A stretch of 64,000 bases of DNA from Candidatus Moanabacter tarae (GTDB lineage: Bacteria > Verrucomicrobiota > Verrucomicrobiia > Opitutales > UBA2987), in NCBI GenBank assembly GCA_003226295.1, contig CP029803.1, positions 1,172,211 to 1,236,210 of the forward strand, in the 5' to 3' direction. Every line of letters starts with the position of its first letter. Within the stretch, counting starts at the first letter, position 1. Shown here piece after piece: positions 47,515 through 59,700 of this stretch. Both the position numbers and the translations under genes were made by a program. The notes under the pieces are model-generated. The model was not told the DNA's origin and did not search any database. It saw only the letters and a list, made by a program, of their open reading frames with translations.

Positions 47515-47669
47515 CTGCTGGGGGATGGATAATATTGATTATGTCGATTGGAACGGTCTCCATTCTGTTTTTTTGGTGTATCTTCAAGGTCCTTTCGACT
47601 CCAAAGGAAACCAAGCACGATTGTGAATTCAAAAAAACAAGGGAGAAAGGAAGAAAAGAATACCCTTAG
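47511..47669 (+). CDS. small single-helix subunit of the NSS transporter (MetS-like)
   Basis: A 52-codon gene too short for ordinary ORF filters. It starts with the ATGA overlap at the transporter stop, so it is translationally coupled. The sequence begins M-T-A-G-G-W-I-I-L-I-M-S-I-G-T and forms one membrane helix ending in W-C-I-F-K-V-L, then a Lys/Glu-rich tail. This matches the tiny MetS-type subunits that follow NSS methionine/alanine importers and are needed for their activity. The stop overlaps the mtaB stop on the other strand by 4 nt. Confidence 0.8.
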   Translation: MTAGGWIILIMSIGTVSILFFWCIFKVLSTPKETKHDCEFKKTREKGRKEYP

Positions 47670-49033
47670 CGGAGGACCTTTACAACCGAACCCTCAACAA
47701 CATCACCTCGAATTCGATCCAACCTTACTTTGGCAAGGCGATTGGTCATCTCGGTTTTAGATCGAGATATGACACGGATATAGTTTTCCGTGTAACCTGG
47801 AAAGTAATCATCCTTTTTATCTTCGAAGAGCACCTCTAGCACCTGACCCAGATATCTCTTTTGGTAATCGTATTTACGGACTGCTCCTAGTCTCCGACAG
47901 ATGGCACTACGTTTGGCCTTAACCCCATCTGGAACGTGGCCATCTTGCTTAGCTGCGAAAGTTCCCTCTCTTTTAGAATAAGGAAAGACGTGGCAATACG
48001 AGAACGGATTTTCTGAAAAAACACTGCAAGTTTTTAGAAAATCATCTTCCTCTTCACCCGGTGAACCTACTAGAAGGTCGGTGCCAATACAGAGATCCTT
48101 TACCGTAGAATTAGCATAGCGAATGAAAGAAACAAACTCAGCGACGCTGTAACGGCGACGCATCCGATTTAAAACACGGTCAGATCCACTCTGAAGTGGT
48201 ATGTGAAGATAAGGCAGCAAAGCATGCGCTCGATCAGACATCCGCTCCAGCAAATCAACTGGAATCGTAGTTGGCTCGATACTACTTATGCGAATTCGTT
48301 CAACCCCAGGTTGTTCATCAAGGGCATCAACGATTGATACAATATTCCAACCCTCCTGTTCGAAAGTACCAAGATTGACACCTGTAAGGATTATTTCGCG
48401 CACTCCTCTTTGGGATAAGCTATCTACCTCTTCCATAAGGTTTTTCAGCCTTCGACTCCGGGCACGCCCTCGTGCACGAGGAATAATACAGAAGCCACAC
48501 ATAAAATCACACCCATCTTGGATCTTAAGATTAGCTCTTTTCTCGAATGAACCTGCTCCGAACAAATTGATGGAAAAATCTTCTCTTCCCATACGGTTAT
48601 CAAGAATTATAGGGTGGCGCGTCTTTCCACCTCTAACATAATTGTGTACATTCAACTTATCCTGACTCCCAACTATGAGATCCACACCTGGGATATCGGC
48701 AATCGTCATAGCCGCCATCTGAGAATAGCAGCCGACAACAGCGGTGAAAGCATGTGGGTTCTTTCGGATGAATTTACGTATGGCCTGACGACACTTTGAA
48801 TCCGCCTCCGACGTAACAGTGCAGGTATTTATTATACCCAAATCAGCGCTCTCTCCGAAAGGAACCAGATCATACCCAGCATTGATAAGACTATCCTTTA
48901 TCAGCTGACTTTCCGATTGATTTAGCCTACACCCCAAAGTATGGACAGAAGCGCACTTCCGTTTTCGAGAATACCAATCCTCGGGAAAACGGAATGTCTC
49001 CGAAGAAGGGAAGTCACAAACTCCAACTGCCAT
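47666..49033 (-). CDS. mtaB: MtaB-type tRNA methylthiotransferase
   Basis: 455 residues, a MiaB-like radical SAM methylthiotransferase. N-terminal UPF0004 cysteines lie in T-L-G-C-R-L-N-Q-S-E, N-T-C-T-V and G-C-Y-S-Q. The radical SAM motif is C-D-F-M-C-G-F-C-I-I-P. A C-terminal TRAM-like region ends in V-E-G-S-V-V-K-V. The GCRLNQ form places it in the MtaB group, which converts t6A to ms2t6A at position 37 of some tRNAs, rather than MiaB or RimO. The family core begins near residue 27, so the exact start is uncertain by a few codons. Confidence 0.9.
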   Translation of the reverse strand: MAVGVCDFPSSETFRFPEDWYSRKRKCASVHTLGCRLNQSESQLIKDSLINAGYDLVPFGESADLGIINTCTVTSEADSKCRQAIRKFIRKNPHAFTAVVGCYSQMAAMTIADIPGVDLIVGSQDKLNVHNYVRGGKTRHPIILDNRMGREDFSINLFGAGSFEKRANLKIQDGCDFMCGFCIIPRARGRARSRRLKNLMEEVDSLSQRGVREIILTGVNLGTFEQEGWNIVSIVDALDEQPGVERIRISSIEPTTIPVDLLERMSDRAHALLPYLHIPLQSGSDRVLNRMRRRYSVAEFVSFIRYANSTVKDLCIGTDLLVGSPGEEEDDFLKTCSVFSENPFSYCHVFPYSKREGTFAAKQDGHVPDGVKAKRSAICRRLGAVRKYDYQKRYLGQVLEVLFEDKKDDYFPGYTENYIRVISRSKTEMTNRLAKVRLDRIRGDVVEGSVVKVLR

Positions 49034-49570
49034 GCCAACTAAATCTGACGTGCCTTATTTATGACGCAAGAATTATCCCTTAGATCGAAGAGGGTCGCCT
49101 ATTAAAAAAAGTCTTGTTATCAGACACAAAACCACTCGAGCCTTATTAGAGATCTCTCACTTTGAATTCAATGGAAACACCTATTTATACGAACAAGAAT
49201 GGCTGGTAGACTATTTCCATTATAGCGAATCAGACCTTGTGTTCGAAATCGATTAATTTGGCTAATCCCCTATTGAGGCTCTCAACGAATTCAACGTTCA
49301 GATCACAAAGAAAACTCCCGGGCTAGTCTTGATAACCTCCATCGGATAAGTCCAAATATCCAATAAAAAAAGATACAGTTAGCCCATTGATTTCTTCAGC
49401 CAGTCACGGACAAACATCTTACTTCATTAACTATCATGCAGTAATAGCCAAAAAGGCGTTTGTTGTGTTTATCTTTCAGTCTATTACGAGATACAATGCT
49501 GAACTTCTCAAGAGATCTATAGCTCATTGAAACTCAGTAAAGCCAACGGAGCAGACAATAAATTACTGGA
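49034..49570. other. gap upstream of mtaB and downstream of the sulfotransferase
   Basis: 537 bp. No gene or RNA recognised, and no hairpin with a T-run behind the biosynthetic operon. Confidence 0.4.
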
Positions 49571-50728
49571 CTAATCTGTAACCTCAACCCCCTCAGGGAG
49601 ATCATAATTCCATACATCGAGGGCAAAACCCCAACCGCGGCGTATCTGTGCTACCTGTCTTTTACTTATCCTGTAGACATTTTTTCTGTAGTTTCGCTGT
49701 TCTTGGGCGTACTCTTGGATCGCATTGATAGCCATGTCCTTGTTTGGAAATTTGAAATGATCGTAAACTTTTTCAATTTCGAGGATAGGGTTCTCCTCCA
49801 AAGCCTCAAAGCGAAGCTCATAAAAAGAATCCGGATCGAAGTTGGACCGAAATTGGAGAAACCGTTTCATCATCAATTCATAATTTTCCAATGTTAACTG
49901 ATCGAAATCTATCTCATCCCACTCTTGCCAAGCAAAGGCGCTCATAGTGCGCTCATAATGTCTCACTGTGGAACAGAAAACCTCGAAAGGATTTCGAACA
50001 ATATGAATGAATTTTGCCCCCTTAAAAATAGATCTAAGCAGGGGAATTCGAGCCGTATTAGCCGGATTCTTGAAGAGAAGTCGCTTCCCCTGATTACGTT
50101 CACTTAAGGAAAGTTTCTTTGTAAGATAGAGGAAATTGTTTCGAAACCCTTGCAACTCTTCTTCATTTAAATCATCACACAAGATCGAGTCCCGATAAAC
50201 TCTCCTAAAATGCTGAGGGAAATAGTAGCAATAGTAATAACTTAGGGAACCCATATTGCCTAAAGCCATTTCTTCTTCTTGAGGTGATTCGATACTTAAT
50301 CTAACATTATCCATGCCTCGCGTATCGGGAAGAAACCTTTCAATTATAGGCAGTGCTATTTTAAGACGACTGAGAAAGTCCCAAGGCATCGCAGTCTGGA
50401 TGAAATTAGTCCACCCAAATTGGGGATCCTTACAGAGCAAATTATGCAAATGGGTAGTACCAGAACGCCAATGTCCTATTACAAAAACCGGATCTTCGGA
50501 AAGCTCCAAATTCTGAATCCTACGCCCATGGAAGATCCGCTCGGCACGATAGAAAGGGAACCGAAGTAAAACAGCTGATATCGCCAACAGACGCACCGGA
50601 AGAGAATATCTATTGAATGGCGCATACTTCCGAAAGGCACCCAATAAGGTTGCGAGATTGCTTCCTCCCAAAGGATGAAGGAGGGGCCTTTGAAAACCAC
50701 CAGATGCCGAAGGGGAGCGATCGTTCAC
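49571..50728 (-). CDS. PAPS-dependent sulfotransferase next to the megasynthase
   Basis: 385 residues, Sulfotransfer_3-like. The 5'-phosphosulfate loop is G-H-W-R-S-G-T-T (85-92), followed by H-L-H-N-L-L. The 3'-phosphate-binding region is I-H-I-V-R-N-P-F-E-V-F, with R and the downstream S of C-S-T-V-R. It transfers sulfate from PAPS to a hydroxyl or amine. It begins 12 bp after the megasynthase stop on the same strand, so it is almost certainly a tailoring enzyme for that product. It is unlike the ST domains fused to thioesterases in olefin-forming cyanobacterial synthases, because it stands alone. The acceptor is unknown. Confidence 0.9.
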   Translation of the reverse strand: MNDRSPSASGGFQRPLLHPLGGSNLATLLGAFRKYAPFNRYSLPVRLLAISAVLLRFPFYRAERIFHGRRIQNLELSEDPVFVIGHWRSGTTHLHNLLCKDPQFGWTNFIQTAMPWDFLSRLKIALPIIERFLPDTRGMDNVRLSIESPQEEEMALGNMGSLSYYYCYYFPQHFRRVYRDSILCDDLNEEELQGFRNNFLYLTKKLSLSERNQGKRLLFKNPANTARIPLLRSIFKGAKFIHIVRNPFEVFCSTVRHYERTMSAFAWQEWDEIDFDQLTLENYELMMKRFLQFRSNFDPDSFYELRFEALEENPILEIEKVYDHFKFPNKDMAINAIQEYAQEQRNYRKNVYRISKRQVAQIRRGWGFALDVWNYDLPEGVEVTD

Positions 50729-50740
50729 GCTGTATGTTAA

Positions 50741-53700
50741 TCAGTCCAAACCATGAACCCGAATAGGGGATCTAGTGTGATCGGATTCCAAGGATTCCCC
50801 AGCATTAAACAATTTAATTGTCTCCGGGGAGATAAAATAATTTTCACACTGGAGCTTGGCAGGCCCGAATTCAGGAGACTCCAAAAGTTTAAAATGAGCC
50901 AAAGAGTCCTCCAGACTGACAGGTCCCAATGTCGGTTTTATCTCAGGATTCCTACCAGTAAGTAAACCGGACAATATACAACCAGTAATTTCCTTCGAGT
51001 CCCGTCCCGCCAACGCGAGCAGCTGGTTCCCCCCGAGTTCCTCAAGGAGACTAGCAGTTCCGGAAGGTAAATAAATTGTCTCCTTGATCTCTTCTCCAAG
51101 ACGTAGAAGACCACTAGTCGTAAAAAGGATATCGTGATCAGTTTTCAATCGCTTGATAGCGTCGAATACTCGAAAACAAGGAGGAAAAGAATCATCGACA
51201 ATCAACGCACCTGCCTGAAGGCGTTCAACATCCAAGATTCCTGGAACATTCGTTGCTCCTAAGATGAACGTCGCATCATAGACTGCATCTGGGAGACGAC
51301 CTTTTGTTGTCTCGATTCGTATCTCCCCTCTAAACCCAAGATTACCCTGGAGCTCCGATCGAATCGTTTCGAGAGATTCCTGTTTTTGGTATAGATCGCA
51401 AAGAATAAGACTAGAAGGATGAGGAAGAACTTCCAGCATCAACCGGAGGGTAGCGTATCCAATAGATCCAAGCCCAAGGACGCAGACACACTCTGAAGCA
51501 AAATTACGATTGGTCTCAGAAAGGAGCCCTTCAATAGATTTTATAATGGTTGCGGTGGTGGTTGCGTGGCCAGTAGTAATTGCAGGAAGATCCTCGTTAC
51601 CCTTAACCCACTCTAAGACATTTCTTCCATAGTCAGTTGCAGATGGAATCAGACCGGTCAGAGAAACATTCCTAGCTCCCATTCGGGAAGCGAGTTCCAA
51701 AGCTTCCATAACATGCCGGCTCAATACCTCCTGGTCCTTGTAGAGCTCAGCACCAAGCCGAGGGAGCATGATCAACCCAATTCGGCCAAAACTAGTTTCG
51801 TAAAGATTGCTCACGAAAGGCTGTCCATGCAGCCAGGTATGAACGATATCTTCCCTGGTCAACCCAGTGAGTTTGAGGAAGGCATCCGGAATGTAAGCTA
51901 GGGCGACCGAATCAACCTTCGGTAAAGTTTCATCCTTCTTTGCAGTACTATCGAGGATATCGATAGTGAGATAGCTCGAATCGAGGTCATTGGGAAGTCC
52001 ACGATCTAATTCAATTACTTCATCTTTACTCTCCTGGAAAGACGGTTCCATATCCAGGTACTGAGCTAGGCTCTCTACCGTCGGATTTTGGAGGAAATTC
52101 TCCACCGGCATCGGCCGGTTAAATGTCTTCGATATTTCAGTGAGAATTTGGACAGCTAATAGGGAATCACCACCCAATTCGAAAAAGTTGTCTCGAATAC
52201 CTATACGATCACTTAAAAAAGCCTCATTGAGAATATCAATTAAGATTTTTTCACTTGGAGTTTGGGGTTCTATATACTCAACTTGAAGATCGGATCGCTC
52301 CAGTGTGGGCGCCGGCAATTTTCTCCTGTCAATTTTGTTGTTCGGCGTCATTGGGAAGTCATCGAGAGTCACGTAGATTCCCGGTCGCATGTATTCCGGC
52401 AATCGATTCGAAAGGAAACGCCGTAAGTTCACCACCAAACCCTCACTTGATTCTTCGGGAATGATGTAAGCAGCAAGGCTCTCACCTGGTATGTCATCAC
52501 GCTTCAACACCACCGCACTCTTAATCGAAGGATGACTAACGATCTGATGCTCAATTTCTTCAAGCTCGATTCGATAACCTCGGATTTTAACTTGAGAATC
52601 ATTGCGCCCCATGAATTCGATTTTGCCATCCGCCAAAAACCGGGCTAAATCGCCAGTATCGTAGAGCCTCTCTACCTTCCCATTAGGCAATGTAATCTCC
52701 ACGAATCGCTCCAAAGTAAGCTCCTCTTCTCCGTGGTACCCCCTAGCCAAACCATCTCCTCCGATATAGAGATTGCCGGTAAATCCGGGAGGCAACGCTT
52801 GGTTATTATCGTCTAAAATATAAACAGTGGTATTAGCAATTGGACGTCCTATCGAAACGTTTCCTACCCCCGAAGCAACTTTGTCCACCGTCGACCAAAT
52901 CGTCGTCTCGGTCGGACCATAGAGATTCCAGACTGCTCGAGTACAGGGCAGAAGCGCTTCGGCCAGTTCCCGAGAGAGTGCTTCACCACCACAGAAAGCC
53001 CTTAGGTCATACTTTCCCTCCCAACCTGAATCAAGCAACATCTGCCAAGTCGCTGGTGTCGCTTGCATAGTAGTGATAGCATATTCATCCATCAAGATCG
53101 ACAGACGACGGCCATCCATGGCCTCCTCTCTGGTTGCAATAACAACCTTAGCATTTGCGATAAGAGGTAGAAAAAGCTCTAAAATAGATATATCAAAGGA
53201 GAGGGTAGTTACTGCAAGCAGCGTGTCATCTGCACTTAACCCTGGAGTATCTCGCATAGAGATTAGGAAGTTCACAACCGCTCGATGAGGAATTTCAACT
53301 CCCTTAGGCTGGCCCGTTGAACCTGATGTATAGATTATGTAGGCAAGAGACTCAGAGGTCTGATCTTCCACATTCGGTGGAGAATATGCTTCCTCATTGT
53401 CATTCAAGTGGAGATTATTCCAGCTTCCCTTAGGTAAATTCTCATCCAGTTTGGCATGCGTAAGTATAACCTTTGGGTTTGCGTCGTTCAGCATCTGTTC
53501 CAACCGAAAAGTGGGAAAGGCTGGATCCAGCGGAACAAAACATCCACCTGCCTTTAATACACCCAGAACTCCAGGTAGCATGTCAATAGACCTATCAAGG
53601 AATACCCCGACTGGGTCATTAACCCCAACACCTTCTTTCTGAAGCTTACCTGCGATGGCATTGGCTCGGCGATCAAGCTGAGCATAAGTTAATGAATCGC

Positions 53701-56700
53701 CTTCACAAGTGACGGCAATGGAATTAGGTGTTCGAACTGCATGCTCCGCAACCAACTGATGTAAGCATGTATCGTCAGGGCATTCAGCGGCAGTGGCGTT
53801 CCACTCCTCTAGTATCTTCCTCTCCTCCTCCTTGTTGAGGAAGGATACTTCAGAGATTTTCTTATCAGAGTTAACGGCTAGATCCGCGAGAATCTGTTCA
53901 TAAAGCTCATTAAGAAGGGAAATAGTTTCGGGTTCAAAGAGATCACGGTTGTACTGCCAGCAGCCGTAGATATTTCCACCTGCTTCCTCAACAACAAGTG
54001 TTATTTCGAACTGGGCCTGACGTAAATTAAGGTCGATCGACTTGACCGAAAGATCTCCAACGCCAAATTCGTGCCCGCCCTGCCCAATCAGAAAAACCGC
54101 GATGCCCTGCTCATCAATTCCCGGGACTTTCTCCATTGAAAAAACTACTTGAAAGATTGGAGAACGACTCGAATCCCGCTTCACGTTAAGATGCTCAACC
54201 AATTTCTGCACCGGAAATTCTTGATTTTCGAACGCTCCAAAAAACGTTTTACTCACCTGTTGGAGATAATCTGTAAAAGTAGGATCATCCTCTACTCGGC
54301 TACGCAACGCTACTGGATTGATGAAATATCCAACAAGATCATGGAATTCCTGGTGGTGCCTTCCTGCTAAGGGGCTGCCAACAATAATATCATCCTGGTT
54401 GCTATAACGATGAAGTAAGATCTGAAACGCGGAAAGCAGAGTGATATACAGGGTGACATTGTTATCTGAAGCCAGAGCCTCTACCTTCTTAGTGAGTTCT
54501 CGGCTCAGCTTGAATCCGTGAGTGGAACCATTAAACGTCTGTACCACCGGCCGCGCATGATCAGTTGGTAAGTCGAGAACCATAGGGACGTCTCGGAGTT
54601 GTTCGGTCCAATATTCAAGAGTCTTAGAAATATCGGCACTTTCGAGTAACCGATTCTGCCATTGTACGTAGTCTGAATAGCGGTAATCCAATTCCTCGAA
54701 TTGCGGTTCTCCGCCAGCCTCAATCGAGAAATAGCTCTCGATAAGATCATTCATTAGCAACACGACTGACCAGGCATCAGAAACAATATGGTGCATGCAG
54801 AGTAAGGCAACATGTGCGTCGTCCTTGGTCCGAAATAGTTCAAGCCGAATCACAGGTCCTTTCTCCAGATCGAACGGCTTATTGGCGTGCTCAATCAGCA
54901 GGTCCTTTATTTGATCTTCAGACAGGTGGGTCGAATCATGCTCCCGAAAATCAATGGTCCTACCTTCATGCAAAACCTGAACAAGTTGTCCCGATTCACT
55001 CGAAAATGTAACGTCGAGCATGGGATGGCGCCGAAAAAGAGCCGCAAACGCCCTCTCCATTACAGGAATATTGACAGCTGGTGTTATGACCGAGCTAAAA
55101 ACAAGATTATAGGCAGAACTATCCGGGGCAAGACGGTTGAGAAACCAAAGTGCTCTCTGTCCGTAGGAGAGAGCAAATTCGCGTTCTGCTCTATCAGTTT
55201 TCTCGATTAAATCTCCCTTGCCGATTCCGGAGGCAGCACCATCTCTCTGGTCATCGCCTTCCAAAACCAGTTTCTCAAGCAACGGGATTGCAAGCTGCTT
55301 TATGTTAGGGCCTTGGAGAAAGTCGCTCATTGAAAGACTCGTCCCCAAACTAGACTCAAGTCTGTTCATAAGCTCGATAGCCATCAAAGAATCAAGTCCT
55401 ACCTGTGTAAGAGGCGTCTCTAAATCAATTTTCGAAGAACTGGTACCAAACACCTGAGCAACCTGCTCACAGATAAATGCCTCCATTATCTGGATCCTAT
55501 CTTCTGGAGCTGCCTCAAGGATTTGAGGCCGGATCATATTCTGGCCACCGGCTGCCTCTTCTGCAGCCTGCTCTTCAGCGATCAAGGACAGAGTACGAGA
55601 TCTGAGAGTAGCCGGGTTTATTTTGGCCAAGGCATTCCAGTCGATACGGGCTGCACCTAATTGAATAGGATCACGCCGCAAAATCTGGCCGAATATCTCC
55701 AGAGCTTCGCTAATAGTAAAGCTCTTCATCCCGATCTTATCTAAATACTGAGCTGTTTTCTGGTCTCTAGAGACAAACCCTGCCTCCAGAAGAGCCCCCC
55801 AATTGACCGTAAGGGCAGGTAGTCCGAGAAAACGCCGATGGTGCGCAAGCGCATCAAGAAAAAGATTTCCTGAACAGTAGTTGCTCTGTCGTCCAGCTCC
55901 AACCATCGAAGAAACCGATGAGAATGAAATGAAATAATCTAGCTGACAGTCTCTGGTATGCTGGTGTAGGAGCCAGGCCCCAATCATTTTAGGACGTAGA
56001 ACCTTTTCAAAGTCCTCACTAGCAAGATCCCTAATAAAGTCATCATGAAGAACCATGGCGCCATGGATGACACCCTTAAGCGGCGGTAATTCACTTTTGA
56101 TCTGCTCAACAATTCGAATAACATCCTCCTCCGACGAAATATCGGCTCTAGCGTCGACGACATTCACATTGTTTTCTCTAAGGGCCTCTATATCGCTCTT
56201 TTCGGATTCCGTTTTCGGACCTGACCGGCTCAATAAAACCAAAGTTCCGGCACCCAATTTTACCATCCACTTAGCTACTTCTAAACCAAAACCACTCGAC
56301 CCACCCGTGATCAAGTAGGTCCCTTCTCCCTCAAATAGATCCTGAACTTCGGTGGAAGGACCGACTGGAATATTCTTTTCATTAAACGACAGAACATTCT
56401 TCCCAATGTGTTGGGCCTGTGCGAAATAGCGAAAGGCCTCTACTGCCTCCGTAACAGGAAACTGCTTGAAAGGAAGTGGAGCCAGTCTTCCCTCGTGAAA
56501 CTCGGAAGACAGTTCCTTCATCAGGGAAGCGAAAAACTCAGGACGTTCCTCTAGGTGCTGGGCAAGGTCTATAGCAAAAAAGGAGATATTGTTCTTGAAA
56601 GGTTCTAGACCGATTTTCGAGTTCTGGTAGATATCAACCTTACCGATTTCAAGGTACCTTCCAAAGGGTGCAAGAACCGAAAGGTTCTTTGGTATAAAAT

Positions 56701-59700
56701 CATCAGCAAGGGCATTAAGAATAGCATCTACTCCCCTTCCCTCGGTAATCTCCATGATCTCATCAGCAAAATCTACGGAGCGCGAATCCATTACATAATG
56801 GACTCCCATCTCTTTTAGGAAGGCACGTTTTTCGGGAGAGCCTGCGGTCGAGTAGATTGTTAGACCGATATTCTGGGCAATACGGATGCCTGCCTGACCA
56901 ACTCCACCCGTCCCGCTATGGATGAGTACACTTTCTCCCTTCCTCATACGGGCAAGATGATTCAGCGCATAGTGAGCTGTAAGGTACACCGTAGGTAGAG
57001 TAGATGCTTCCTCAAACGAGAATTGGGGTGGCTTAGAGAACACTAAATCCCGATTAATAGTGACATATGAACGGAAAGAATTTGGCGCCATTCCAACAAC
57101 CGCATCTCCGACCCTAACATCGGTAACTTTGCTGCCAATACGCACCACAACTCCAGAGAAATCATCGCCTAGCCATTTGAGATCGCGACTGTTTCCCGGA
57201 TACATTCCTAAAACCTTCATCACGTCCCGGAAATTTATTCCACCCGCTTTGACTTGGACCTCGACCTCGTTTTCTCCCGGTGGATGACGCATCGTCTCAC
57301 TAAGGGAAAGATTATTAAGGATTCCAGGTGTAGGAATCTCAAGGCGGTAGGGCAAGATGTCATCTTTACTTACGGCGTTTTTGGTACGCTGCGGCACATC
57401 ATCTAGGGTTACTCTTGTAAGACGATTACAGAAGCGGTAACCGGAACGGAACGAAACTTCCAATTCATCATCATCCAAGATGACCTCCTCGAAAAGCAGA
57501 GTCACCTCATCCGAGTTTGCCTCTCTCCCTAGATCTATAGCAGTCCACCTATTCTCAGGATGCTCGTTATTAGCTACCCTCAACATACCGTAAACTGGGG
57601 TCGAAGCAATCCGGTCAATAGGTTCACCAGAAGTCACAGCATGGGCACCTCGGGTCACAACCCATACTCGAGGAGCACGCTCCTCCAATTCTATACGGGC
57701 AAGTGCCTTGCCAAGACCGAGTATACTGAAAACTCCACTCTTTTGACTTTCCGTCAATAATCCGGGGGAAGTTACTTCGGTCAAAGGATGATCAATGCTC
57801 AGCAAATGAATCACACCGGCAAGAGCAGCACCATTTTCTGAGGTTTTCCGGAGTAGTTCCTCAAGATCGTCTCCATGATCTGTTCGAAAGCGATAGCGCT
57901 TCTCGCCAATTGAAACAAATTCGTCACCTGGACTAGCCAGAATACACTGAGCCGAATGGTTCTCTTCAAGGAGCTGAACAAGGTGTTTTCCTATTCCAAC
58001 ATCTTCACCGACAACTAAATAGCCCGGCTTCGGACCTTTGCCCTCAACAACAATCGATTCATCCTCGCCGATTTCAGGGCCCTCAACGAGAAAAGCAGTC
58101 TGCTGAGCGAATGTTCCCTCCGGCGTGTCAACAAAGGATACCACATTGTTGAATTCACAATCTTTGAGTAAATCTTCCCACTGCTCCCGAGACAAGAGAG
58201 CGGAGTGCTTTCTCAACTCTGTATCAGTAAATTGCCACCACCCTTTTAACTGCCCGAATACCATATCCAGCGAAATTCTAGGAGTGGTTACCTCGAGGAA
58301 CATGAAAATACCTTTTGAAGCAAGCAGCTTCTTTATGATCGACAAAGTGTGTTTCAAATCGTGGGTAGCATGAACAACATTAGTAGCTATAATGAGGTCA
58401 AATGAATGGAGATCTACCCCTTGTTCTGAAGGATCTTTTTCGATATCCAGCAGCTCGTATTCAACAAAATCGTAGTCACTAAAAAGCTTTCTTGCCTCAT
58501 TGAAGAAAATGGGGCTGTTATCGGTAAAAGTGAATTCCGACCGATCAGAAGGAAGAATCGGCAAAATGTTCCTAGTGAGAGAACCAGTTCCTGCTCCGAC
58601 TTCGAGTACTCTAATTGTTCTCCTCGCAGGTAAATTTTTGATGGCAAACGAAACTGCATGCTGGATCATTTCATTATAGACTAGGAAATCCGCTCCTTCT
58701 CTATAAAATGTACCGAAAAGTTCGGCCGATCCTCCCGGGAAAATTAATTCCATCCCATCAAGCGCTCCAACCAGAATCTCAGCTAATCGAGGTCCACAGG
58801 TTGTAATCAGCGGGAGCTCGGAACCGAATCGCGGAAACTTCTCTCGTAGTTCCTCAAGACCTCGGAGGGGATCTTCCTGCCTAACTGGAACCCTAGACAC
58901 TTCCCACACATCCTCAGCAACAGAAACGAGGTACTGCTCATCTTTCAGGTAGTTGAGAAGAGCACGAGTCAATCGAACGTGTTGTTCGCGGATTTCAAGG
59001 TGCTCCGCAAATGGCTCAAGCTCTATCCGATCTCCCACAATAGGATTCCACCCTAGATCAAGAAAACAATTAACAGCGTATGGGACACAGAGTTTATCCA
59101 GAACAGGCATGAACTGATCGAAATAAGTCTGCAGGTCGTACCGCTCATAGATCGATCGAGCTTCGGAATCGACATTCTCAACAATTTCAAATGTTCTGCT
59201 GAGATTAGCAGACCCGGAGATTCCACTTCCTCGGAGATGCTGTTGTTTCCAGTTGAATTGATAGAAACAATTAACCAGATCATCGGCCGCCTTGGATTCG
59301 CTTTTCTCAACGCGTTCTACTCGAAAACCGAGTATATCGGCCACCCGCTTCCCATCATCGTTGTAAACCGCGATGTCTGCATCAACCACATTGCCGTCAT
59401 CAAGGTTAACGACACAGTGTGCCCACATCCGATCCTCGACGGGTAAATAAAGTCGTACCCTTCGCACCGCTGAGGGAAGAAAAAAGTTGTCCTCAGCCTT
59501 GTTCTCATCGGGAAAGACCTGTGCCCCTTTGACACAGTGGAAACAGGCATCCAAAACAGCTGGCTGGAAATGATAATCTGGTATCGTCTGTTTTACTTCC
59601 TCCGGAACAACAATCCTCCCGAGTGATTCACCGTCCTTTTTCCATATATCACTCAACTCCTGGAAATTTGGCCCAAATTGATAACCTGCAGCCTCATAAT

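Noticed and set aside
49571-50728. Sulfotransferase as part of an olefin-forming ST-TE system
   Set aside because: It is a separate gene of the Sulfotransfer_3 type, and there is no partner thioesterase in the operon.
50744-51913. Terminal domain as a thioesterase, Dieckmann cyclase or standard SDR thioester reductase
   Set aside because: No G-x-S-x-G, and the G-x-G-x-x-G loop lies about 145 residues into the domain instead of at its start as in SDR reductases; the AAR-like landmarks fit better.
58241-59158. Reading the 1225-1530 region of the megasynthase as non-functional linker
   Set aside because: An intact S-adenosylmethionine loop (G-A-G-T-G) and the normal position between DH and ER support a C-methyltransferase domain.
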